Part shown: piece after piece, positions 46,761-57,720 of the stretch | Layout: every line of letters begins with the position of its first letter | Position numbering within the stretch: position 1 is the stretch's first letter | DNA from: Andrena cerasifolii | Lineage: Eukaryota > Arthropoda > Insecta > Hymenoptera > Andrenidae | NCBI RefSeq assembly: GCF_050908995.1 | Contig: NC_135121.1 | Span: forward strand, 6,510,001-6,574,000 | DNA length: 64,000 bases | Direction of reading: 5' to 3' | Notes under the pieces: model-generated | What the model was told of the DNA's origin: nothing | The model's database searches: none | The model's input: the letters and a program-made list of their open reading frames with translations, nothing else | Translations under genes and position numbers: made by a program

Positions 46761-47470
46761 TTTTTTCGGCTAAGCGAGGTCAGAACATTTTGATTCCTGC
46801 AAACTGCAGGATATTTAGGAATTTATTTCTGCATTTCTTTACGGGCTACGTGTGGCCGTCAACTGTGAGTCTTTTCTCTGATAATTCTCAATTCCCTATT
46901 AATGTAATTTTTTTTTCTTTTCATTGAACAAGTCTATGGAAGTGGTTCCAAGCGATATTTTAAAGAAGAGTTTCTTAAAGTGTGGGAAATATAATTATTA
47001 CCATCGAGCATTATCTTTTGCACCTACTGTTCTCATTTTCGTTTTGTCACCCATGTTGGAAGAACAGATATGTTTTCTAAGATGTTCCTGCACTGTCCCT
47101 GCTTTAGGCGCCAAAGTAAGAGGGGATGCCTTTTCAAAAACCTCTGCATGATGCTCGAAGAACTCACTTCTGTGGAGGACGCACCAGAGCTCGTGTCATT
47201 CGTTAGCATCTTGCATTTTAATTCCCGCATTACTGAAATCCCAGATCGCAGAGCAAGTTCCTTGAATAATTTGATCGGGACTGGGGATAACTAGTTGATG
47301 GGATTGCGACTCTTTCTCTGTCACCAAATCAATTTTCGAGAGCAGTGCCGCGGTTGACAATAACGCTTGCAAATGAGAAGCTGTTAAATCTTTTAATCTT
47401 TGTTTCCACATCTTTAATATTAGGAATATTGTTATACTATTATTATATTACCTTCGCTATTTTCTTATCT
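46761..47470. other. Unassigned sequence with coding-like frames
   Basis: Between about 47030 and 47411 the minus strand has two adjoining frames (71 and 65 codons) with balanced composition: MWKQRLKDLTASHLQALLST... and ...SSSSIMQRFLKRHPLLLWRL. They could be a decayed transposon or host-gene fragment, but I recognise no family. Confidence 0.3.
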
Positions 47471-47673
47471 ACATTTAGAGGCACAGTTTTGTGCATAGTG
47501 GACGATTAATTTGCAATATCGATGCTGTAATATCTGTTAATCTTATTTTCTCTCTTTCGGTTGTTTCCTTTGGTATTTTAATTTTAATTTTAATTTCTTC
47601 TTACGTGCCCGTTCTCTATTCATATATTTTCATGTTATTACGATGTACCAAAGGGTTGTAATAAATAAATAAA
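47471..47673 (+). mobile_element. Short LINE 3' end with AATA tail
   Basis: An untranslated stretch ends ACCAAAGGGTTGTAATAAAT + AAATAAA. The hexamer TTATCT occurs at 47465-47470 and right after the tail at 47674-47679, a possible short target duplication. The ending resembles the LINE ends at 41229 and 60293. No coding sequence is present. Confidence 0.45.
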
Positions 47674-47679
47674 TTATCT

Positions 47680-48168
47680 TGTTTCACTATTTAGTAAATG
47701 CAAACTCACGCGCAGATTCATTTTGCTCGGAAAATAATGCCTATCATAGATGTCACGAGTAAGCAAATAATCGGAGAGCTTCGAATGCCATCGTTGCTCC
47801 CAACCCTCCTTACCTGGCCGTATAAAAATTCTTAATCTAAAACCAATTCGGGGGAGTGTGCCAGGAAACCCCATGGTTTTTGTAGGAACACGCTCACCTT
47901 ATGTAACGGGGAATTGGCAGAAGGTATTTCCTAATATCGAACCGACGTCCCTTGAAAAAGAATGTTGCAGTGACATCGCAAAGAGGGGAACAGGAGGAGC
48001 AAAAGCAAGAGAAAGATAAATGAAAAGCGGCGCCGGGGGAGAGCGGAGGAGCATCACATTTAACCCCTCTTACAACCCTGCGTGTAGTACGCCGAAACAA
48101 AAGATTCTTAAGTTCCTCTGACGAGAGACATTGTCATGATCGAATGCTGTACATAGGAACGAAACCGA
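47680..48168. other. Intergenic DNA, no gene seen
   Basis: Mixed composition, slightly purine-rich near 47990-48050. No recognisable frame. Confidence 0.4.
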
Positions 48169-48974
48169 TTAAGGAGGTTCGATACCGGAGCAAAAATAAT
48201 GGGAAACCTTTGAGAAGTGTTTTGATCTAATGCCCAAAGTGTAGTCCGCATTGTGTTAAAATTTCAAGTCGATTGACAGCACGGTTTATGAAAAAATTGA
48301 AATCAAAGTTGCGCTCTTATACACAGGCTGTCATGGGAGAAGCGATAAAATTTCTATAAAATGTTACACAGAGTCCTTAAAAATAGTGAGAAAGTCCTAA
48401 AAATGTTGCAATGAAAAGCTTAAGTATTCCTATGAAATTCTAAAAAAAAAATTGGACATTTACCGTACGGTTTATTAGATAATTGAATAAATAGACAGCA
48501 ATGTGCTCGTATTTTTGGAACTGCCTGAAGGAACTGTTTGAAACGTGGCAACGGTGTGCGCCAGGTAGTCATCTATACAGTGGATACTTGTACAAAGGAT
48601 ACAGTAAAAATTTGTAAAAACACTACCAAGCTGTAAACATGTATTTAGTAATTTGTTGCGACGCCACAAGTGTAAAGTGGAAAGAGAAAAAAAGATGGAC
48701 GCAAAGCGACGTTGCCGCATTTCGCTCGCATATTTTACGCTACTTTTAATGAAAGTATTATATTTCTAACTGCATTGAACATACTTTTTGTTTAATTGAA
48801 TTCCAAAACAAAATATGTTGTAATAATTTTATTAGGAATAGACATGTAAACAACATTTTTGTCAACATCATTTTTTTTTATCTAAGATTGGTATCACTGC
48901 AGAGCTCCCATGTATAAGCCTAGGCTTACCCCTCTCGCCGCCTGCCCCGCAAGTGAGGTATCGAACCTCCTTAA
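48169..48974. mobile_element. TTAA-flanked TIR element (806 bp)
   Basis: TTAAGGAGGTTCGATACC at the left is repeated perfectly inverted at the right (GGTATCGAACCTCCTTAA), 18 bases including the TTAA. The interior is AT-rich and non-coding except for a GC-richer run just inside the right end (CTCGCCGCCTGCCCCGC). TTAA boundaries suggest a piggyBac-superfamily non-autonomous element, although the terminus lacks the usual CCC start. Confidence 0.75.
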
Positions 48975-49019
48975 GAATATGTTACTTCGTACATTATTAA
49001 CCAGAAAATCTCATTTTTT

Positions 49020-49120
49020 TATTGTAATAATAATATGATATTATTAATAGTAATAACATTCTTATATTATATATTAATATATTATAGTATATTATTATTA
49101 TTATTATTATTAGTAAATAG
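49020..49120. repeat. AT-rich low-complexity / ATT microsatellite
   Basis: An almost pure A/T stretch ends with TATTATTATTATTATTATTA (about 49090-49112). Confidence 0.7.
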
Positions 49121-49252
49121 TAGCATTTGTAGTTACAGGATGAAAATATTATCTTATTTATTTATCTGAAATGTTATTTCATGATGAACAACATGCCGTG
49201 AAAATAGCTTTTATACAACTTATCAGTCAAAGCTTTAGTGATAGAAGACTAA

Positions 49253-49408
49253 AGGCTGGAACAGACTCGTCGAGTAATTTAGTCGAGTAGCGAGTAACTT
49301 AGTAATTCACCATTGTTTTACTAAATTATTAAATTTTAGTGTTCACATACGAAAAAGTACTGAATTACTCACTGTTCGACTAAATTACTCTTCGTGTCTG
49401 AATCAGCT
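49253..49408. mobile_element. Hairpin MITE (156 bp)
   Basis: AGGCTGGAACAGACTCGTCG and GAGTAATTTAGTCGAGTAGC at the left are mirrored at the right, where the reverse complement reads AGCTGATTCAGACACGAAGA and GTAATTTAGTCGAACAGTGA. The arms are about 48 bases and diverged. Termini of this AGGCTGG form occur in hAT-derived MITEs, but I could not define an 8 bp duplication. Confidence 0.55.
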
Positions 49409-49864
49409 GTGTTTATAATGACAATTATCATGTCCTTAAAAACTGTTTTTTTCTATTTTTTCGTATTCGAGTTCTAAATACAATCTGCAACTGCTCGACA
49501 ATGTAAATGGTGTTTACGTATTATCAGAATTTAAAGAGATGACTGTTTTAATATTCCTTCATTGATTTCAAATTTTCAGTATTAGTTATGCAAGAACTAT
49601 TATAAATCCTATTTGGTTTCGCTCTTTCAGTTTGCGTATTTTGATTTTTAAAAGCTGCATCAAGATTTTCAAAGGATAGAATAGAAGTAAGAAAAGAAAC
49701 ATTTTTTTTGTATAAAAGCATACGCAGTATTTTTTTCCTTTTATCTAACTTTCCTTGGAATTTGGTAAAAATTCTCAAAATTGCAAAATAGCTTTTATTT
49801 AATTATTTAAGAGACCGAACCAGTGCGCCGAAATCATATCTTCTGAATAGAACAGAAGTCTATA
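49409..49864. other. Intergenic DNA, no gene seen
   Basis: AT-rich; nothing recognised. Confidence 0.45.
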
Positions 49865-50783
49865 TTAACCCTGAAACACCACACTGGGTCCCCGAGTCCC
49901 AGCCCGTTTGGAAGATTCGGGGCCACTACTAAACGGTAAATGGTGGGGAGCGGTTGTGGTGGGGGAAAAAACTCTGGGACCCCTACTACGCATTCCCCAC
50001 CATGAGACCCCTAATTTACCTGAAGAAGCCGAGTGACATCGTGGAAAGGGTAGTTTATGGGTCACTCAGACCCAGTGTGGTGTCCACGCCAGTGTTTTCC
50101 GAAAAGTGGAGGTAACAGTTGCTACAGAACATTATTGTTTGTGCAGTGATTTGGTGTTCCGGCAATATTTCTACGCTGTTTAAAGTAGAACACATACTTT
50201 TCAATCGATAGAAAGGGTTTAAAATGCGATCGGCCGATGTGTAGGGAATATGTGGCGAAAATATTTGTTGCGACTGCTCTTCGTGCAAACGAATGATTTC
50301 ATAGTGATTTATACTGTTTTTATAAAATAAATTATTATTCCAACCATTTCATTGTATAATTTCACAGAGAACGTTCGTTCCGAAGAAGTAAAAAATCACT
50401 CGACTTCACCTCTTGAAATAATTATATTTTTTGGAGCCAATTACAATGACATATATATTTCCTTGAAGTATGACTCCAAACCTTTCGATTGATGTATAAT
50501 AAAATCCCCGTACTTTTTTTTAGAAAAAGCTGCGATTAAAAGAAGAAAAAACCGAAGTTTCAGAACACGAATGTCTTTTTTCCAAAATATCTTGAGCATT
50601 CAAAGATTTTTCACTAAACTACCGATATATTCCACTTCCTTATTGCCTGACGAATTGATTAAAAAAAAAATTGTTTAAATTCGTGCAGCAAAGCCTGATA
50701 TATAGAGGAAAGAAAAATCTGGGTCGCGCGGACCCAGTGTGGTGGAGGCGTTAGGAGAATATAGTGTGGTATTTGAGGTTTAA
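49865..50783. mobile_element. piggyBac-like TTAA element (919 bp)
   Basis: The left end TTAACCCTGAAACACCACAC continues TGGGTC. The reverse complement of the right end is TTAAACCTCAAATACCACAC followed, after about 25 bases, by CCACCACACTGGGTCCGCGC. TTAA lies at both edges. A further inverted subterminal motif, GACCCAGTGTGGTG, occurs at about 50070-50083 and again near 50731. There is no transposase. The left 220 bases are GC-rich (GGGGAGCGGTTGTGGTGGGG), the rest AT-rich. Confidence 0.75.
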
Positions 50784-51270
50784 CAAAATGTTGCCACGCG
50801 TTATGAAATTTTCAAAATTAATTGTTGAACATACTTACATGCGGATTTTACATGTGTCGTATGTGATTCTTTCACGCAAGAGAATTTCATGCAAACCAAT
50901 TCATTAAGGATAACTAATAAATAAGCATTATCTTGTCGTGGGTAACTACTTATTCAGAATTATTTAAATGAAACCCAACTATGATGTATATAGCAATGTA
51001 ACTTGTGAGTACTGCATCGTATGCAAATATCGCGCGAGAAATTCACGGCAATAAATAGTTTACTACACCGTTTGAGTTGCAAATGAATCTATTTATATTC
51101 ACAAATTTTCTTTCTCACTATTTTGCGCCGTAATTTTTTTTTTAAACATAGAACCATGTATTCTGCTCGTCTACTGAAAATAATGGGGACGCACATTAAA
51201 TATAGCACTGTGAGCTTTCCATTTGCATCATCATTTCAATAAATAAATATAATGGTTCTATTGGAGATAA
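50784..51270. other. Intergenic DNA, no gene seen
   Basis: AT-rich; nothing recognised. Confidence 0.45.
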
Positions 51271-51515
51271 TAGGGTAGATGCACCATTTGTGGCTATTTT
51301 TAGGTATTGTACCAGTTCTGGCCACTTCTTAAAAAAATATAATATTTTTCGTGTAAGCAATAAATGCAACCTTATATTTCTGGCGGATACTAAACAAAAT
51401 ATTTTTTATGTGAAATTTTCTCCACACAATAATGATCTGCAAGCAGTTTAAAAATAAGATAATTATGCACATGGCCAAAAACAGTGCAATGGCCACAAAT
51501 GGTACACCTACCCTA
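51271..51515. mobile_element. TIR element 'TAGGGTAGATGCACC' (245 bp)
   Basis: TAGGGTAGATGCACCATTTG plus TGGC at the left is mirrored by the right, whose reverse complement is TAGGGTAGGTGTACCATTTG plus TGGC, with two or three mismatches in 24. TGGCC motifs repeat slightly further in on both sides. The interior is AT-rich and non-coding. Confidence 0.75.
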
Positions 51516-52666
51516 ATAGAATTTAATGGTACTTGAATATATACTCTACAACGTGTCGCAGGCTTTATGACATTCTTTAAAAAATCGTATAAAACAGAAG
51601 AATATTTCACTACACATAATTTTCAAAAATTGTCGTATATTTAAGAAGTATTATTTATTATAACAATCACTGTTATGGCATAGTCTCACTTGGATACACG
51701 AGGAATGCTTTGGGCTCACACTTGAGGTCGATGATGCCTTTGTTTGAATTGTACATATTAAATAGTTGGGCCTTATTACCTGCAATACAGGAAATAGGGC
51801 CCGTTTACAAGGTTTTCAAAATCCTATTAATTTCCGTATTTGTTGCGTTCATATATCGTTACAAATATTACAGTGTACAGTTTAATGTCCATAGATTTCT
51901 ATAAAAAAAAAGTTTTCAAAAATATGCACAAGTTTTTTTTAAAAAAATTATAGAACCTCCGGTGGGCCTTATTACAAGAACTCACCTTACACTGCACATA
52001 TTGATCAGGCTTCTGTAAAGTCGAAGCAACTCCTCATAACGTGCTACGTTTATCTCAAATTACAAGTTGCTTTCGTGCATGAGTAATGATACCGTGATAC
52101 TGATGATATTCGCCCCAAATTAGTCACGTGTAACGCGCGTAGTATGGTAGCGTTATCGAGCGATCAAACGAAAAGATACGTGCTGCGGCACGCGTCTACA
52201 GTGCAAAAAGGTGTGTCTACATTTACCTATAGAAAAAACACCAATATAGATGATATACACACATGAAATAATAGAATAACTGTTTGCTGTGAAAAGCTCC
52301 CCCTTTCAGAAAAATCGTTCTGAAAATCAAGTGGTCGAATCAAAAGTGTACTATGATTTTTTCCATGTATGGTAATTATGCATATCCATTAGTACTTGTA
52401 ATATCAAATTTTCATTGATACACACCTCAAGCCAAGCTTTTTTAGGTTTCCATCTTCTTGGCATCTGAGCTTCTCATATTTTGCACGAAGTACCTAATAC
52501 TAATAACAAGTAACACACGTGGTTTGATATTTAGGATGGGTCCAAATTGACCCTGCATCCGCCAGACAAGAGCTTAGAAAACATAATACAAGTTACGATG
52601 TTAAAAATAAAAAGTAATGTGAATGTACCCTTGTCTTAACAACTTGTTATTCACATATATTTTCAG
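51516..52666. other. Intergenic DNA, no gene seen
   Basis: The 12-mer GGGCCTTATTAC occurs twice (about 51769 and 51965) in direct orientation, possibly an old repeat. Otherwise mixed, with no recognisable frame. Confidence 0.4.
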
Positions 52667-53266
52667 CTACTAAATTGCACATGTCTCTCAATGTGCTTCG
52701 TTTGAAATTACATTCTGTTTGTGCCTCAACCTAAATCCCTTTTCTAATGCTATGCATAAGTGCTTCAGATTGAGAAGATGCATCTTCTCTGGGAACTTTT
52801 ATTGGATTTTCCTACTATTTCAGCTGGAGAATTTAAAACATTAAATTTAAATATTTAAAATATTGTAATTTTGGGTCCTTGCGTTTATTATACAGCCTAT
52901 AACAGTCCCATTAAAACAAAGATTCTTCTGGTATATGGTTCATCGAAATCGGTTCAGTAGTTTTAAAGCTTTGCGCTTTCAAACATGCATAGGTACATGG
53001 CAGGAACTTTTTTATATTTTTATATAATGATATAGATGATAATATTGTTGTCAGTTGAAATTGAGCTTCTGTTTTGTCTGGCTTGTAGGAACTCTATTAC
53101 GCCCTTATCATAGCATTCTCCAAATCCGAGTACTCTGTGCAACATAGCAACAGTTTCCGTTGTATCGCGTGGTATTGTTTCCTGTTCGTTAATTTCTTCG
53201 ATTTAGTTAACGCTTTCAGTGGCGCAAGCTTGAGAGAAACGCTCCTTCAAGTCGGTTAGACCTTTC
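52667..53266 (-). mobile_element. Second Tigger-like remnant
   Basis: Stretches match the Tigger remnant at 28430-28700 in the same order: AAATTGCACA, ATTCTGTTTGTGC, GGAGAATTTAA, TGAGCTTCTGTTTTG and TGTGCAACATA. On the minus strand, after the 83-codon frame (53203-53454, ...ERFSQACATESVN) a stop is followed by TIPRDTTETVAMLHRVLGFG, compatible with the end of a Tigger/jerky-type protein but not diagnostic. A 174 bp insertion (52867-53040) interrupts the copy. No TIRs were found. The frame start at 53454 may be outside the element. Confidence 0.5.
52867..53040 (+). mobile_element. Short RTE-like retroelement insertion
   Basis: The flanking octamer AATATTGT occurs at 52859-52866 and 53041-53048. 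Sequence outside it joins up to match the uninterrupted copy near 28590-28620, so the insertion and its target duplication are well defined. The insert contains ATCGAAATCGGTTCAGTAG + TTT and ends TATATAATGATATAGATGAT. This combination is familiar from 5'-truncated RTE-type LINE tails in arthropods. Coding sequence is absent. Confidence 0.7.
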
Positions 53267-55218
53267 CCAGCGACCGTTTCCGTCGGGAAAGTTTTGCTTA
53301 ACTCGGTGCTTTTAGAACATGTTGACGTGAAAACACCAAAACCATGTACAGAAGGGAAATCCCTCGGCGTTAAAACACGTCGACGCCAGTCAGAGTGTTG
53401 GGCATTAATTTCTGCATATATTTCACCATACAGCAACAATCTTTTAACAAACAAGAAATCCTGGAGTGTCCACTGTGTTCTATAATAATCTAAGCAGCGT
53501 TTTCAAAAATATTTATAACATTCTTCTATTAAAATTCCCCATTATTGCAATTGTTTAACTGTGTGTTGTAGAATTAGGTAATGTTCCAAAACATTGCCTC
53601 ATGATTTCACTAATTTTTTAAAAAAAAATTATAATCATTTGTAAGGTTTGTTTCGAAAAATGCAATGCACAGACTTATGAAAAATTTATCTGGTTTGATT
53701 GTCTTCTGTGATTTTTAACGAATCTGTCTTAACGCGAGGAGTTTGCAAAATATATATTATACAGACGAATTAATCCAATCTGGGGAGATATAAATATAAG
53801 CTATTTCCTTATGAAGCATTAACAAAATCTGTCGAGGAAATTTAATGGGACTCTATATGTATTATGAAAATATGTTAAACACTTTAGCTTTCAAGAATAT
53901 CCATTCAAAAATCACTTTGGTATAAGAAGCGCCCGGTCAACGGCCAGAAAAAGAAATGATGTTTTCTTTGTATTAATAACTAATTCATCACATAGTAAAA
54001 AGTCAAATTTCCAGTTCAGAAATATAGTAATTTTTAGAACGATTTTGATTAATTCAGCACACCGCTAATTTGGAATAATGTTAACCATAATTTGCTCTCA
54101 CCCCATAATACCTTCCCTTTCTACCATGTTTGGATCGAAATTAATGCATCCGCTAATTAAACAGAAATTAGATTACAATGATATTTCACTCATTGATTGC
54201 TTCGCACATCCGACTTGCACATTAGTATTTCCGTAAAGTTTAAATTACCGAGAAGCCAACATTTTTTAACGGCAGTAAGTGTTTTATAAAAAATATTAAT
54301 GTTTTCGCTGTCGCAATGACACTCTATAACGATGTTAAATTTGATTCCCGCGATCCATTTGTCTTCCACTGATCCATTATTGTTGTACTTTTTTTCAGTC
54401 TACAGCAAATAGGTATTTATACTTTTATCTGCACTCGTTTTTCATTTTTATAACGTTACAGATACAATTTTTCTTGTTGTATCTCTGCTTCCGGCGCAGC
54501 TGTTTGGAAAAGCAAACGCATTTTGATTTTAAATATCACACCTTCAAAGCGCCCGTGTGGCGATGAAATTTATTTGTCCGACTTTTCAGTTGTGGCCTCC
54601 GGTATATTGATTAAACGGCTTTTTTCCATCCATTTGTAAATACATAGTCACCTGTTCGCACTAAACTGTGCAGAATTTTTTAAAATACACAGATTCGAAA
54701 GCAATCAAACCTGCTCCCAAGGCTTCTTTCGTTTTCATCGCAGGTATTCCTCGTATAAATTAATTTAAACAATGGATCTGCTTTTGTGATGGTTCGCGTT
54801 ATTACTTCACTTTACTCAAGCTTGATGCCAAAGATGCTATAAAACTATAAATAAAAGCTACGGTTAATTGTTAGTTATTAATGTGACTAGTATCTTGCAT
54901 TAATTATTTATCAATTATTCTAGAATGTAGTAAGTATTGCAAAACTCACAAATATACAAACTTACGATTTATTTCTTTAAAGTTATGACGTTTTTAATAT
55001 AATTTGATATTCAGTTCTCAATATTTCCCATAAAATACAGGCAAGGAGTTAGTAAATGTATCTTATATGCGTGCTTATTACAGCAATTTGTGGAATAATT
55101 TGGTCGCTTAAAAACTGAAAATATTTGGGTATAGGATAAGCAAAAAGTGGTGGGGATGGTCCACATGCAGTGTTATAACGGGCGGCAAGAAGCAAATTTA
55201 TATCGTGGGACTTGTATA
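53267..55218. other. Intergenic DNA, no gene seen
   Basis: AT-rich with short frames. A 63-codon frame at 53294-53485 overlaps the minus frame discussed with the Tigger remnant. No other repeat was recognised. Confidence 0.4.
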
Positions 55219-55497
55219 CAGGGTGTCCAAAATTTGAGGGATAATCCTAGACCTGCAATATCCTGAAGCAATAAAGCATCGAAAAGTCCTTTAGCGTTTT
55301 GGGATCCGAGGCTTCGTTCTCGAGATATTAACACTTGAATATTAACGGTCCAAGTTCCGGGACGCGCAGTTTAAAGCCGGAACAGCTGAGCGCTGAGCAG
55401 GGACCCCGGGCGCGTGCCTACACGGCACGCGTAGATGCAGACCCACGCACGCAGCAGATTCGACCGCGTTGGTTCATTTTCACGGTTTCTAAGTTGA
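55219..55497 (+). mobile_element. Foldback family 'CAGGGTGTCC', copy 3, left half only
   Basis: The copy starts TACAGGGTGTCCAAAATTTG and follows the left arms of 20552-21010 and 44962-45450: CATCGAAAAGTCCTTTAGCG, TGGGATCCGAGGCTTCGTTC, GGGACGCGCAGTTTAAAGCC. It ends in the central segment TTCATTTTCACGGTTT. The right arm is missing, and unrelated AT-rich sequence follows at once. The copy is therefore truncated at about the hairpin apex. Confidence 0.8.
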
Positions 55498-55904
55498 CCA
55501 ATAGTTCTTTTATTTCCACTATCTTTCACTGTATAATTGAATAATTGACACTTGATAATTATAGTGATTTTATTTCTGAAATACGATTGCTGTCTTTGGG
55601 GGTTGAAACGTTTCTCAGGCAACAAATCAATTGCCAACGATGTAGAAGATCATAATTTGTAACATTACTAACATTAACACTTTGAGTGATGTAAGGTTTT
55701 GAAAAATGTCTCTTGAAGTGGATCAGAGATTTTCAAGGGATCGCTTCTGCCGAGAAAGTTTTGTCCTGCTCTCCCCGCGTTTGTATACATGTCGACTCTA
55801 CTAAAGAAAATTCTATATTCTCTATTAAATCTTTGAGGGGGTATTACTAATGGATGGGCGAGATTGTTCCAAAGAAAATGCAACCCAACGCGACCTCATC
55901 CAGG
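55498..55904. other. Intergenic DNA, no gene seen
   Basis: AT-rich; nothing recognised. Confidence 0.4.
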
Positions 55905-56030
55905 CGACTGTTAGCTATATGTAATATTCAAATAACGTCAGAATTCCGTAAACTAAATTATGCATTATGTGAGATTAAAAATAACCTGAATGAGGTCGAA
56001 TTTGGACTTATTTTCATCAGGAGAATCCTA
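55905..56030 (-). repeat. Dispersed 'CTGATGAAAAT' repeat, copy 2
   Basis: On the minus strand this reads GATTCTCCTGATGAAAATAA, GTCCAAATTCGACCTCATTC, AGGTTATTTTTAATC, matching 35340-35445. It is in the opposite orientation to copy 1. Confidence 0.55.
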
Positions 56031-56088
56031 TGAATTCTTTGCTACTACTTTCTTGAAAATCTAATAGAGTATGCACATTAATTATTTT

Positions 56089-56535
56089 CAGGGCCGGCCA
56101 CAGGGGGGCAGCGGGCGCAAGGCCCGGGACCCAGTCTGTACAGGGGCCCCAGAAAAAGGAAAAATAAAAAAATACAAAAATGGGAGGGAGAAATTTTTAT
56201 TTGATTAAAATTAATTTCATTATATGAACCGACTTGAATTTCACGATCTAAACACGGAACTTGCAATACTACGGCCACACCACTGGTCAACACAGAAATT
56301 AGAACATCTAATAATCTAATGTTATACAGATATGACAATAAAAAATCATATATTTAAATATGTTAATATTTTAACATTCTACTTTTTACTTAGTTCATTT
56401 AGTTTTTTATTTTCTTTATTAATTGCATTATTATCCTTTTTTTATGAAAATATTTTATGCTTTTCAGAAATAGTTTGGGGCCCCAAAATATTTCTTGCAT
56501 CGGGGCCGGGCCAGAATAGTTTTATTACTAATTGT
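56089..56535 (+). mobile_element. Degraded hAT-like element
   Basis: The start CAGGGCCGGCCACAGGGGGG and the internal CAAGGCCCGGGACCCAG, ACAGGGGCCCC, TTTGGGGCCCCAAAATATTT and TCGGGGCCGGGCC have the GGGCC-rich character of a common hAT terminus type (CAGGGCCGGCC). The predicted target ATTATTTT (56081-56088) was not found repeated to the right, so the far end is lost or lies beyond recognition. The minus frame at 56078-56338 is not identified. Confidence 0.5.
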
Positions 56536-57292
56536 AAGTAGATCATAGGAGCCTCCACTTTCTTTAAACCTTTTTAAAAAGTTGCATCATTTTGTTGTTG
56601 AAAAGAAAATTTTCAATGCATACGAAATTATTCTACTTAATTTTTCTATATGTTGTACAGTTTTGTTATACCTATGTATTTATGTAAAAATGTGTCTTCA
56701 TTTAACGGAAGCACTCAAGTTTTGTTATACGTGCAACATTGTTTAAAAGAGTTCGAAATAAATTATCAAGAGTTAAGTTGAAATCAGAAATTCTTGTATT
56801 TTGGATATTAATTGACCATCTCATTGATTATCTCTTTGAACCTGATATCGCGATTTATAGTAACAAATACTTCGAATGAATAATATTTTGAAGCACTGTT
56901 TCAAGCAAACAGCTTGTTTACACTTTCTAATTAAAAGGAATGCCAATAGTACAGGACGATTATAATAAACCCTATCAGTTAATGGGTTCAAGTGCTGAGT
57001 GGGAAGAATGAAGATGAAAATCGATGCAGATCAGAAGGGAGTCGTAAAAATAGGAGGGAAAACATTCCCTTCTTTAAAGGGAAGTTGAATAATAGAAAAG
57101 TAATTACGGCGCGACACAGCATTTCACGGTCCACCTAGTCAACCGCAATACACAGAAGACTAAAACGTTTTACACCATTTATTGGAGAAATATGTAGTTC
57201 AACTACAGAACAGCTTGTTTGTTCCATAACGAACAGAGACCAATAAAAAAGGTAATGTATGGTATTTTCAACAATACTCGGCTGTTTCTATA
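56536..57292. other. Intergenic DNA, no gene seen
   Basis: AT-rich; nothing recognised. Confidence 0.4.
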
Positions 57293-57720
57293 CAGGGTGT
57301 GTATAAACTAGACAGCACCTGGTGGTATTAAAAAACTTTTTAGGCTTTCGCAGCCTTCTCATGATCATTTTAAAATTCTTTCTAAGGAAATACTGTATTT
57401 TTAGTTCATTTTTATGAAACAATATAAAAAAGGGTAAAACTTTACCACTCTTATATCAAATAAATTGTTTAAATCCATCTTAAAGTTATGCAAAGTACGT
57501 ACGAAGTTTTTCTGTAGATATGGCTCTTAAAATTTCTAATCTGCTTTGAAATGACTGTCAAAGTCAAAACAATCTCATTCATTGTGTGTCACATTCATTT
57601 TCGATTCGCCCTTTTATCCAGCGACTCTTTAATAGTTTAAAAAATTGGGGTATAGGTGTGCTGAGCAGTAATGATGGCTTCATATGCGCAAGACTAGACA
57701 GGAAAAAGTTCCATACCCTG
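57293..57720. mobile_element. Possible TACAGGG-ended TIR element
   Basis: CAGGGTGTGTATAAAC at the left and a right end with reverse complement CAGGGTATGGAACTTTTT, both next to TA. Only about ten terminal bases match, so the pairing could be chance, though it agrees with the TACAGGG family seen four other times. Confidence 0.4.

Noticed and set aside
49020..49120. Replication origin or centromeric satellite
   Set aside because: It is only a short AT-rich and ATT-repeat tract with no higher-order tandem structure.
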